A stretch of DNA of 64,000 nt from Haloglomus halophilum (GTDB taxonomy: Archaea; Halobacteriota; Halobacteria; Halobacteriales; Haloarculaceae), in contig NZ_CP101166.1 in assembly GCF_024298885.1 (NCBI RefSeq), positions 2,170,001 to 2,234,000 on the forward strand. The letters are read 5' to 3'. The number at the start of each line of letters is the position of its first letter. Position 1 is the stretch's first letter. Shown here piece by piece: positions 50,063 through 57,799 of this stretch. Position numbers and translations under genes: made by a program. The notes under the pieces were generated by a model, which was not told where the DNA came from, did no database searches, and saw nothing but the letters and a program-made list of their open reading frames with translations.

Positions 50063-51580
50063 ATGACTCGAGGCCACGCCGTCGGCATCGACTTCGGGAC
50101 GACCAACAGCGTCGTCGCACACGGGACCGTCGCCACGGCCGGAGTGCTATCCGGCACGTCCGAGGGCCCGCTCCTGCCGTCGGTCGTCTCCCTCACCGAC
50201 GACGGGGCGCTGGTCGGCCGCGAGGCGACGGAACGGGCGGTGGAGCGCCCTGCCGAGACGGTGGCGGGCATCAAGCGCCACCTCGGCGAGGAACACACCG
50301 GCGTGACCGCCCCGGACGGGACCGAGTACACGCCCGAACAGGTCGCCGCACTCGTCTTCTCGCGGCTCCGGGGGCGCGCCGAGGCCGCCCTCGACGGGCC
50401 GGTCGCCGACGCCGTCGTGACGGTGCCGGCGTACTTCGGCCACCGCCAGCGGACGGCGGTCCGCCGGGCCGCCGAGATCGCCGGGCTGGACGTCCGGCGG
50501 CTCCTCAGCGAGCCGACCGCTGCCTGCCTCGCCTACGGGGTCGGCGCCGCCGACGGGAGCGGGGCCGAACTGGTCCTCGTCTACGACCTCGGCGGCGGGA
50601 CGTTCGATGTCTCGCTGGTCGACGTCAGCGATGGCGTCTACGACGTGCTCGCCTCGAAGGGCGACACGCGGCTCGGTGGCAACGACTGGGACGACCACAT
50701 CATCGAGTGGTATCGCTCGCAGCTCGACTCGTCGGCGACCGAGACGCCCGGGACCAGCGCACGCCTGCGCAAGCTCGCGAAGCAGGCCCGCCACGACCTG
50801 ACCGAGCAGGAGTCCACGACGGTCGAACTCCCGGCGCTCGGGATGAACGACGCGGTCGAGGCGACGCTCACGCGAGAGACCCTCGACGACCTGACCGGCG
50901 ACCTCGTCGACCGGACGCTCGACATCTGCGACGACGTGCTGGCCTCGGCCGGCCGGAACCCGTGGTCCATCGACCGGCTCCTGCTGGTCGGCGGCGCGAC
51001 CCGGATGCCACAGATCCGCGAGGCCGTCTACGACTTCTTCGGCGATGTCCCCTCCGAAGACGTCGACCCGGACCAGGTGGTGGCGACCGGCGCCGCCATC
51101 CAGGCCAGCATCATCCACGACGGGCCCGAGACGAGCGACGGGTCGGACGCCGTGATGGTCGACGTGGCGCCCCGTCCGCTCGGGGTCGAGACGATGGTCG
51201 ACGGCGAGGCGGGCTACTTCTCGCCGGTCATCGAGGCCCAGACCTCCATCCCGGCCTCGCGGACACGCCACTACCGGACCGTGCGTGACGACCAGCGCTC
51301 GGTCTCCGTCCGCGTCTACAGCGGCGAGGCCGAGCGCGTCGCGGACAACGAGTACCTCGGCTCGTTCGTGCTCCGGGGGCTCCCGAGGGCTCCCGCGGGC
51401 GAGGTCGGTGTCGACGTGACGTTCACGGTCACCGAGAACGGCCTGCTGGAGGTGGAAGCCGCCGAGAACGAGACGGGCCGGGCCGTCGACGTGACCATCG
51501 AGTCCCCGTTCGACGGGCCCGACGGCGAGGTCCGAAAGGCCCGTGAACAGCTCCCGACCCTCGAGCACGCCGATGCGTGA
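50063..51580 (+). CDS. Hsp70/DnaK-like ATPase lacking the C-terminal lid
   Basis: This 505-residue protein has the complete Hsp70 ATPase domain: GIDFGTTNSVVAHG (phosphate 1), VVTVPAYFGHRQRTAVRRAAEIAGLDVRRLLSEPTAACLAYG, YDLGGGTFDVSLVD (phosphate 2), and LLLVGGATRMPQIREAV (adenosine). A beta-type substrate domain follows (RPLGVETMVDGEAGYFSPVIEAQTSIPASRTRHYRT). It ends near residue 505, about 100 residues shorter than DnaK, so the helical lid is missing. It overlaps a membrane J-protein gene by 8 bases. It is not the general DnaK, which is normally near grpE; I infer a specialised chaperone for membrane or surface clients. Confidence 0.85.
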   Translation: MTRGHAVGIDFGTTNSVVAHGTVATAGVLSGTSEGPLLPSVVSLTDDGALVGREATERAVERPAETVAGIKRHLGEEHTGVTAPDGTEYTPEQVAALVFSRLRGRAEAALDGPVADAVVTVPAYFGHRQRTAVRRAAEIAGLDVRRLLSEPTAACLAYGVGAADGSGAELVLVYDLGGGTFDVSLVDVSDGVYDVLASKGDTRLGGNDWDDHIIEWYRSQLDSSATETPGTSARLRKLAKQARHDLTEQESTTVELPALGMNDAVEATLTRETLDDLTGDLVDRTLDICDDVLASAGRNPWSIDRLLLVGGATRMPQIREAVYDFFGDVPSEDVDPDQVVATGAAIQASIIHDGPETSDGSDAVMVDVAPRPLGVETMVDGEAGYFSPVIEAQTSIPASRTRHYRTVRDDQRSVSVRVYSGEAERVADNEYLGSFVLRGLPRAPAGEVGVDVTFTVTENGLLEVEAAENETGRAVDVTIESPFDGPDGEVRKAREQLPTLEHADA

Positions 51581-52679
51581 GGACGCGACGTTCTACGAGG
51601 TGCTGGATGTCGACGCCGACGCCAGTACCGAGACCATCGAGGCCGCCTACCGCGAACAGGTGAAGGAGTACCACCCGGACGTGAGCGACCGGCCGAACGC
51701 CCGCGAGGCGTTCCAGCGCATCAACCGGGCTCGCGAGGTCCTCACCGACCCGACCGAGCGCGCACGCTACGACCGACTCGGGCACGAGACGTACCTCGCC
51801 CGCCAGCGCCGCGGGCAGTCATCGGCCGACGACACGGACGCCGGCGAGTCGCCGCCGCAGCGACGCGAACCGGCCACGAGCGGGACGGCCGAGGACGACC
51901 GCCGGACCCGAACCGGGCAGGACAGCCGCCGGACTCGGGGCCGGGAGGACGACCGTCGGACCCGGACCCGAACGGGGAACGGAGCGACCGACGACCGCTC
52001 GGGGCGGCCGGGCGCCGGTGGTCCCGGTCGGCCGGGAACGGACACGGCGGACGGGCGCCGCGCGGCGGGCGCCTCGGGCGGGGCGACACCGGGGTGGTTC
52101 GCGCTCCACGAGGCACTCTCGGCGACGGCGCTGCTGGCGCTCGCTGGCGGTGCCGTGGCAGCCGCGGCCCTCCTCGGCGGGACGCTGTCCGCGGCGACGA
52201 ACGCGCGACTGTTCCTCGTCGGGTGCTGGACGGTGGTGGCGGTCCTCGCGGGGACGCTCGCCGCGCGAAGCGGACGGGCGCTCCCGGACGATGTCGTTCG
52301 GGTCCACGCGTTCCCGCTCGCGCTGTTCGTGGGTGCCTGGTACCTCCGCCGGGTCGACGGAGTGGACCTGCTCATCGGTGGTCTCCTCGCGTACGGGGCG
52401 TTCGCCGCACTGTTCCGGACCTCGGCGCTGGTGGGGCGGGACAGGGGGTCGACGCTCCGCCCGGCGCTCGTCTGGTTCCTCGGGACGGCACCGGCCGTGC
52501 TGGTGCTCCCCGCGTCGCGGGTCCCGGTCGCCGGACGGGTCGCCCCCGTCCGCTCCGTGGAACTCGGCAGCGGGGTGGGCGGCCTCGGTCCCACGATGGC
52601 AGCGGTGCTCGCACTCGGGGCGCCCGTCGCCGTCGCGCTCGGCTACGCGTTCGTGCGACTGGGTCGGGCACTGGTCTGA
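51573..52679 (+). CDS. membrane-anchored J-domain protein
   Basis: The 368-residue protein has an N-terminal J domain (1-65; catalytic His-Pro-Asp at 34-36 in VKEYHPDVSDRPN). A long Arg/Asp/Gly/Thr disordered linker follows (about 75-180), then six or so membrane helices (about 190-365; LSATALLALAGGAVAAAALLGGT...). J domains stimulate Hsp70 ATP hydrolysis, and this one would hold the adjacent Hsp70-like protein at the membrane. The ATG at 51573 lies inside the Hsp70 gene end and directly precedes the J domain. I know no characterised protein with this arrangement. Confidence 0.85.
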   Translation: MREDATFYEVLDVDADASTETIEAAYREQVKEYHPDVSDRPNAREAFQRINRAREVLTDPTERARYDRLGHETYLARQRRGQSSADDTDAGESPPQRREPATSGTAEDDRRTRTGQDSRRTRGREDDRRTRTRTGNGATDDRSGRPGAGGPGRPGTDTADGRRAAGASGGATPGWFALHEALSATALLALAGGAVAAAALLGGTLSAATNARLFLVGCWTVVAVLAGTLAARSGRALPDDVVRVHAFPLALFVGAWYLRRVDGVDLLIGGLLAYGAFAALFRTSALVGRDRGSTLRPALVWFLGTAPAVLVLPASRVPVAGRVAPVRSVELGSGVGGLGPTMAAVLALGAPVAVALGYAFVRLGRALV

Positions 52680-52757
52680 GTCGCGGGCGGCCGGGAGAAT
52701 GTGGGTCAGTGTCGAGCCGCGTCGGGGGCGTGACCCGGGCGGTGATTCGACCGCTCT

Positions 52758-53609
52758 CTAGAGCCCGATGGGGTCCAGGATGGGGTCGAGCGGCGATGTC
52801 GGCGCCGGTGTCGGTGTCGAGGTGCTCGGTGGTGTCGGCGTTCCACCGTCGCCCGGAAGGGTCGGTGTCCCACCGCCGCCCGGCGGAGTCGGCGTTCCGC
52901 CCGGCAGGGTCGGTTCCGGCGTCGGGGTGGGTGTCGGAGTGGGGTTCGGGGTCGGGGTCGCCGTCGGCGTCGGTGAGTCGGTGGCCGTCGGTGTGGGGCT
53001 CGAGGTCGCCGTCGGCGTCGGTGAGTCGGTGGCCGTCGCGGTCGGCGAGGCCGTCCCCGTCGGGGATGGTGTTCCCGTCGGTGTGGCTGTCGCCGTCGAT
53101 GTCGGTGTGTTCGTCGCGGTCGGCGAGGCCGTGCTGGTCGCCGTGCCGTTGGCCGTCGCGTTGGCCGTGCCGTTCGGGGTGGGTGTCGGGGTCGCGGTGG
53201 CGTTCGGTGCGGCCGCGCCACCGCCGCTGCCGCCGGTGCCACTACCTGTGCCCGCGCCGTCCGAGAGGGTGAACAGGTTGAACGGGCCGACCCACGGGCC
53301 GGCGAGCGCGAGCAGGGCGAAGAACACGACGGCCGCGAGGACGGCGAGGACGGGGAGCAGCGGCCCGTCCCCGTCGAAGAGCCGCTCCTCGACCGCCGCG
53401 AGCCCCGCGATGCCGGTCGCTGTGCCGGCTGCACTGCCGGCCGCCCCACCGCCCCCCGAACTGGCTGGTTCGGCCGGCGCCTCCTCCATCAGGTCCGGCT
53501 CGGTGGTGTCGCCGCTGGCGAGCCAGCCCTCGAAGTCGAAGCCGTCGACCTCGAACGGCTCCTCGTGGGCGGCGGGCTCCTCGTCCCCGCCGGGAAGCCA
53601 GTCCCCCAC
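52758..53609 (-). CDS. Thr/Pro-rich single-anchor membrane protein
   Basis: This 283-residue protein has an acidic cytoplasmic part ([38 protein letters not shown]), one helix ([24 protein letters not shown]), and then a Thr/Pro/Ser-rich outer region ending in [11 protein letters not shown]. The GTG at 53609 was chosen because GGAGGTGGAGG, a strong ribosome-binding site, lies about 9 bases before it. A GTG at 53720 would precede the predicted transcript start. It resembles the outer parts of the proteins at 36231 and 38859. Function unknown. Confidence 0.6.
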   Translation of the reverse strand: MGDWLPGGDEEPAAHEEPFEVDGFDFEGWLASGDTTEPDLMEEAPAEPASSGGGGAAGSAAGTATGIAGLAAVEERLFDGDGPLLPVLAVLAAVVFFALLALAGPWVGPFNLFTLSDGAGTGSGTGGSGGGAAAPNATATPTPTPNGTANATANGTATSTASPTATNTPTSTATATPTGTPSPTGTASPTATATDSPTPTATSSPTPTATDSPTPTATPTPNPTPTPTPTPEPTLPGGTPTPPGGGGTPTLPGDGGTPTPPSTSTPTPAPTSPLDPILDPIGL

Positions 53610-53957
53610 GGTTACCCCCTCCACCTCCGGCGGGCCGGCAGCCCCGCTGACGGTCGACGCGCGATTCCCTCGCTGAGGCGTATCAGGGCTCCAATATGTT
53701 GCACGAGTACAACCTGTCACCGGAACCGTTTGCTTATGCTCCGGGTATGGCCGCGAAACTGTTCGGGTAATCGCTCATGCCCTTTTTGTACCGTGGGCGT
53801 ACCAACCGTTCGCCGGGACTGCTGGCCGACCGACCAGTCATCTGCCTCCGACCAGTCATCCGCCTCCGACCGACCGCTTTCCACGGGGTAACTCGACCCA
53901 CTTACTGATATGTAAGATAGAGTATATGTCTGGTGGTGGTTTTGGTTCGGGTACGAG
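53610..53957. other. divergent intergenic region
   Basis: No gene. It contains the minus-strand promoter at 53731-53748, a repeated CGACCAGTCATC(T/C)GCCTC (about 53831-53868), and an AT-rich CTTACTGATATGTAAGATAGAG stretch before the plus-strand gene. Confidence 0.45.
53731..53748 (-). promoter_or_regulatory. surface-type promoter element, Thr/Pro-rich protein
   Basis: Minus strand ATAC-N7-ATAAGCA, a diverged match that gives a leader of about 100 bases to the GTG at 53609. Confidence 0.35.
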
Positions 53958-55583
53958 ATGCGCGACACACCCACCACCCCGAACCCGACCGGTACCGCGG
54001 ACGCGAGCAGCGAGAACTCCGGTCTCTCCCGCCGGAGCTTCGTGAAGGCGGCCGGCGTCGTCGGCCTCGGCGCCGCCGCCCTCTCCAGCGGCGCCGCGCC
54101 GGCCCGTGCCGCCCCGAGCTCCGACTACACCATCTTCGAGGGGACCGACCACGAGCAGACCGTTCACGTCTACGAGGCCGCGCGTGACGGCCCGACCACG
54201 ATGGTCGTCGGCGGCGTCCACGGCGACGAGCAGGCCGGCTACCGCGCGGCCGACCGGATCGCCGAGTGGACCGTCGACCGCGGGAAGCTCGTGGTCGTCC
54301 CCCGGGCGAACCCGCAGGCCATCGCCGCCGACCACCGGCCGTGGAGCAACGACCTCAACCGGCAGTTCCCGCCGACGGACGAGGAGTGTTACTCCCGGCT
54401 GGCGCGAGGGCTCTGGGCCACCGTCGAGTGGCACGACCCCGACTGGGTGTTCGACCTCCACTCCTCGCGTGGCATCTACAAGTCCGGCGACGGCGGCGTC
54501 GGGCAGGCGCTGTTCCCGACGTGGACGGACCCGTCGCGCTCCAGCGGGGAGCAGACGGTCGCGGCGCTCAACGAGCGGTTCGACCTCTCGGGCGACATGG
54601 CCTACCGGATGGGCAACACGCTCGACGCCGACCGCGACCTGCTGATGCACCGGGTCGCCGGTGCCCTCGACCGGCCGGGGTTCCTCTGTGAGACGACCGA
54701 GAAGGCGCCGCTCGACGAGCAGGTCGCCTGGCACCTGTTCACCGTCGAGCACGTGATGGCCCAGTACGGCCAGTCCCGCGGTGTCTCCGGGACCAGCGCC
54801 GCCGGCCCGGTCGCGGAACGCCGGACCCTCTCCCTCGACGACCCGTGGGCCTCGTACTCGCTCTCCGGCGACTACGAGAACCCGGTCGTGCTGGCGCCGG
54901 CGCTCTCCTACGCCGGGCCGCAGCCGGCCCACAGCCGCATCCGCAACGTCTCCCCCGACGGCTTCGAGGCGAGGGTCGAGGAGTGGCTCTACCAGAACGA
55001 CGTTCACTACCCCGAGACGGCAGGGATGCTGGCCCTCGAGGAGGGCTCGTACACGCTCTCGGACGGCCGCTGTGTCGAGGTCGGCACCACGACGGTCGGC
55101 CACCAGTTCGGGAGCGTCTCGTTCGGGGCCGACTTCGGGACGACGCCCGTGGTGCTGACCCAGAGCCAGACCGTCGACAGCGACGGCGACCCCATCGTGA
55201 CCCGAACTCACGACGTCTCGACCGCCGGGTTCGATGTCTGTGTCCAGGAGGAGGACGGCGAGGAGAACGGCGGCTACCACTCCCCCGAGACGGTCGCCTA
55301 CGTCGCCATCGAACCGGGGCTCGGGGCCGTCAGTAACTGCTCCTCCGAGGCCGGGCGGACGACGGCCGACGAGAACTGGACCCGCATCGAGTTCGACCAG
55401 TCCTACTCGAACCCGGTGTTCCTCGCGTCGGTCGAGTCATACGCGGGCTGGAACTCCGTCAGCGTCCGCTACCGGAACCTGACCGGCTCCAGCGTGGAGG
55501 TCATGCTGGGGGAGGAGCAGAGCGCCGACGAGGAGATGGGCCACGTCGACGAGTCCGTCGGCTACCTCGTCCTCGAGGGCTGA
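53958..55583 (+). CDS. secreted M14/AspA-like zinc protein with two lectin-like repeats
   Basis: This 541-residue protein has a Tat signal (RRSFVKAAGVVGLGAAALSSGAAPARA, cleavable, no lipobox Cys). Residues about 55-260 form a succinylglutamate-desuccinylase/aspartoacylase-like domain (VVGGVHGDEQAGYRAAD with the His/Glu zinc ligands; NDLNRQFP; FDLHSSRG with the third ligand His). Two repeats of about 130 residues follow, each with WxxxxF/YSxxYxNPVVLA...SYAG...R and HxxETxGxLxLE, resembling H-type lectin domains. It would act outside the cell on acylated amino acids or peptides bound to glycans. The combination is unusual. Confidence 0.75.
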   Translation: MRDTPTTPNPTGTADASSENSGLSRRSFVKAAGVVGLGAAALSSGAAPARAAPSSDYTIFEGTDHEQTVHVYEAARDGPTTMVVGGVHGDEQAGYRAADRIAEWTVDRGKLVVVPRANPQAIAADHRPWSNDLNRQFPPTDEECYSRLARGLWATVEWHDPDWVFDLHSSRGIYKSGDGGVGQALFPTWTDPSRSSGEQTVAALNERFDLSGDMAYRMGNTLDADRDLLMHRVAGALDRPGFLCETTEKAPLDEQVAWHLFTVEHVMAQYGQSRGVSGTSAAGPVAERRTLSLDDPWASYSLSGDYENPVVLAPALSYAGPQPAHSRIRNVSPDGFEARVEEWLYQNDVHYPETAGMLALEEGSYTLSDGRCVEVGTTTVGHQFGSVSFGADFGTTPVVLTQSQTVDSDGDPIVTRTHDVSTAGFDVCVQEEDGEENGGYHSPETVAYVAIEPGLGAVSNCSSEAGRTTADENWTRIEFDQSYSNPVFLASVESYAGWNSVSVRYRNLTGSSVEVMLGEEQSADEEMGHVDESVGYLVLEG

Positions 55584-55704
55584 ACCGTAGCGTCACGACC
55601 GTGGTGGGTCGAGGCCGCCTGGGGGCGGCTGCCAGTGCGTTTCGCTGTCGAACTGTTTTCGCCGCTGCCGGTTTTCCGCTGCATGTGCTCGTGCGCCCAG
55701 CGAC

Positions 55705-55776
55705 GACGCTCCTCGTCCAGTTGACGCTCCTCGTCCAGCTGACGCTCCTCATCCAGCCGACCCTTCTCGCCCAGCC
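55705..55776. repeat. four 18-bp tandem units
   Basis: GACGCTCCTCGTCCAGTT and three variants follow one another just beyond the stop of the two-helix protein gene. Read on the minus strand they give LDEERQ repeats in another frame. Confidence 0.75.
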
Positions 55777-55781
55777 GACCC

Positions 55782-56039
55782 TCAGGACGAGGCCGACCTG
55801 GCGCTGCGGTACGTGGTGGCCACGCTGACCGCGGCAGCGACCAGCAGGAGCGCGACGGCGAGAAGGGCAGCGGTGTCGGCCATCGACTCGACCCACGCCC
55901 GGAAGTCCCGCCAGTAGCCCGTCTCGAACGCGAGCCAGCCGCCGAGGACGACGCCCGCGGCGAGAGCACTGACCGCGACGACGAGATGGCTGGCGAGCAG
56001 GACGACAGCGTTTGTTACGGTGGAATCGTTCTCGTTCAT
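55782..56039 (-). CDS. small two-helix membrane protein, possibly frameshifted
   Basis: The 85-residue protein has two helices (VVLLASHLVVAVSALAAGVVLGGWLAF; TAALLAVALLLVAAAVSVAT) and ends TYRSARSASS. One base out of frame directly after the stop, the minus strand continues as an amphipathic repeat (RLDEERQLDEERQLDEERRRW...) with haloarchaeal codon use. The gene may thus have lost a coiled-coil tail through a frameshift in the 18-base repeat zone. I do not recognise the family. Confidence 0.6.
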   Translation of the reverse strand: MNENDSTVTNAVVLLASHLVVAVSALAAGVVLGGWLAFETGYWRDFRAWVESMADTAALLAVALLLVAAAVSVATTYRSARSASS

Positions 56040-56093
56040 AGGTTATTGGCGTGATTGTGTTGGAATTTCTCTGGTTGCTCGGCTATCGGTGCG

Positions 56094-57746
56094 TTACGGC
56101 AGCCACCAGCGGAGGTCGTTCGCCCGGAGCTTCTGCCGGGCCGGGAGGTCCCGGACCGCCCGGTCGTCCGGGAAGAACTTCTCGTCGAGGTCGTGTTCCT
56201 CGTACAGCGTCTCCCGGTCGGGCCACGCCGGTTCGATGGGGCCGACGAGCGGGAGCTTGCGCCGGGCGAACCGCTCGATCTGGTTGAGCAACTCGATGCG
56301 GTGGGGTCGGCCGGGCGGCCGGTGTTCGAGGAGCCGGTCGTCCATCATCGCCAGCGCGTCGGCGACCGTCCCGTAGTGGCGGTGTTCGGGCGGGGTCTCG
56401 AGGTGCCACTGGAGCAGCTCGCGGTCGATGGCCACGAACGATTCCAGGTAGTTGTCCGCCAGCTGGGTCCGGAAGTGCGTCACCGGCTGGTTCCGCAGCA
56501 CCAGCAGGTCCATCGCGTTGTGGGCGGAGTCGACCCGTGACCGGCCGGCCGCGAGCTCCGCCTGCAGCCGGTCGGCGATGAACGCCCGGGGGTCCTCGAG
56601 GTCGAGGTCGAGGCCCGGGAACAGCCCCGCGATGCGGTCGGCGAGCCGGTCGCTCCCCTCGGGCATGAACCCGAGCGTGTCGATGAGTTCGGCCACGGGC
56701 TGTGGGTCGTCGACGAGCTGGCGCTGGGGCACCTCCACCCCCAGGACGGACTTCGAGTCCCACTCCAGGAAGTACCCCTTCAGCAGCGTATCGTACAGGA
56801 GGCCGTGGTACATCGTGTCCGCCTCCAGTTCGTCGTCGTAGCCGCCGTGGTGGACGTGCAGCGACTCCCGCAGCCCCTGCGTGTACGGCACCTTGCAGTC
56901 GACGTCGCCGAGGTAGCGCGCCGCGGGCGCCAGCACCGTGTGGTCGGCATCGAACTGGTCGGCGATGCGACGGGCGACCGCCACCTCCTGGGAGTCCGGC
57001 GCGCCGACGGTGTAGCACTCGGTGATATCGGGCTCGCCGGCGAGGATGGTCCGGGAGTCCTGCCCGGCCGACAGCAACAGCCCCTTCCGGCCGGGGTAGC
57101 CGGCCCGCCGGTCGATGGCGCGGTCGAGCCGGTCGGCAAGCACGGCTGCGTGGTCGCCCGGCTGCGGGTCGTAGACGAAGCGGTCGAACTCGCCGACCGA
57201 CGCCGTGCGGAGGTAGCCGTCGAACGGAACCCGCTCGAGCGACTCGAACAGCGTCCGCTCGCCCAGCACCGTCCCGAGGTGGAGGAACTCCAGCACCGCG
57301 GTGCGGTCCGGAGCGGGGTCGCCCAGCAGCCCCCGGAAGACGGACGCGTCCGTTCCGAAGGCGCGCGGTCCGAGCGCGTCCGTGTAGAAGCACTCCCACG
57401 AGCGCAGCGGGTCCGTCGCCACCAGGGCGTCACCGTCGACCTCGACCACCGCGAGATACGACCCGTTGAGCCGGTCGAGTGCCCCGTCGTTGCCGGCGAC
57501 GTGGTTCTCGAGCAGCCACGCTGCGGGGTCCGCCTCGGCTGCGTCCGGCGTGAACGCCTCGCCCCAGACGACACAGACCCCGCGGTCGGACTCGGCGACG
57601 GCCGTCCGGTCGGCCACCCCGAGTGCGGGGTCACGGACGCCGACGGTCACGGACTCGCCCTCGACGACGGTGTGGAACTCCGACTCGTCGCGGTGGTCGG
57701 TGAAGGCGTCGCGGTCGCCGAAGACGCCGAACAGCTCCTTGTTCAT
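56094..57746 (-). CDS. asparagine-synthase-like protein, glutaminase Cys absent
   Basis: This 550-residue protein has an N-terminal half like the Ntn-amidotransferase of AsnB (MNKELFGVFGD...) but no Cys at position 2. The C-terminal half is synthetase-like, with a PP-loop reading LLSAGQDSRTIL and AVARRIADQFDADHTVL. It should activate a carboxylate with ATP but cannot hydrolyse glutamine itself. The preferred ATG is at 57746; an ATG at 57800 overlapping the stop of the next gene would add 18 residues. Together with the neighbour it may form an amide or peptide-like bond in a surface polymer. Confidence 0.75.
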   Translation of the reverse strand: MNKELFGVFGDRDAFTDHRDESEFHTVVEGESVTVGVRDPALGVADRTAVAESDRGVCVVWGEAFTPDAAEADPAAWLLENHVAGNDGALDRLNGSYLAVVEVDGDALVATDPLRSWECFYTDALGPRAFGTDASVFRGLLGDPAPDRTAVLEFLHLGTVLGERTLFESLERVPFDGYLRTASVGEFDRFVYDPQPGDHAAVLADRLDRAIDRRAGYPGRKGLLLSAGQDSRTILAGEPDITECYTVGAPDSQEVAVARRIADQFDADHTVLAPAARYLGDVDCKVPYTQGLRESLHVHHGGYDDELEADTMYHGLLYDTLLKGYFLEWDSKSVLGVEVPQRQLVDDPQPVAELIDTLGFMPEGSDRLADRIAGLFPGLDLDLEDPRAFIADRLQAELAAGRSRVDSAHNAMDLLVLRNQPVTHFRTQLADNYLESFVAIDRELLQWHLETPPEHRHYGTVADALAMMDDRLLEHRPPGRPHRIELLNQIERFARRKLPLVGPIEPAWPDRETLYEEHDLDEKFFPDDRAVRDLPARQKLRANDLRWWLP

Positions 57747-57799
57747 CCGTCCCCGCTCGGCCTCGGGCGCCGCGCACCGCGTGGCCTCTCCCCGCATCA

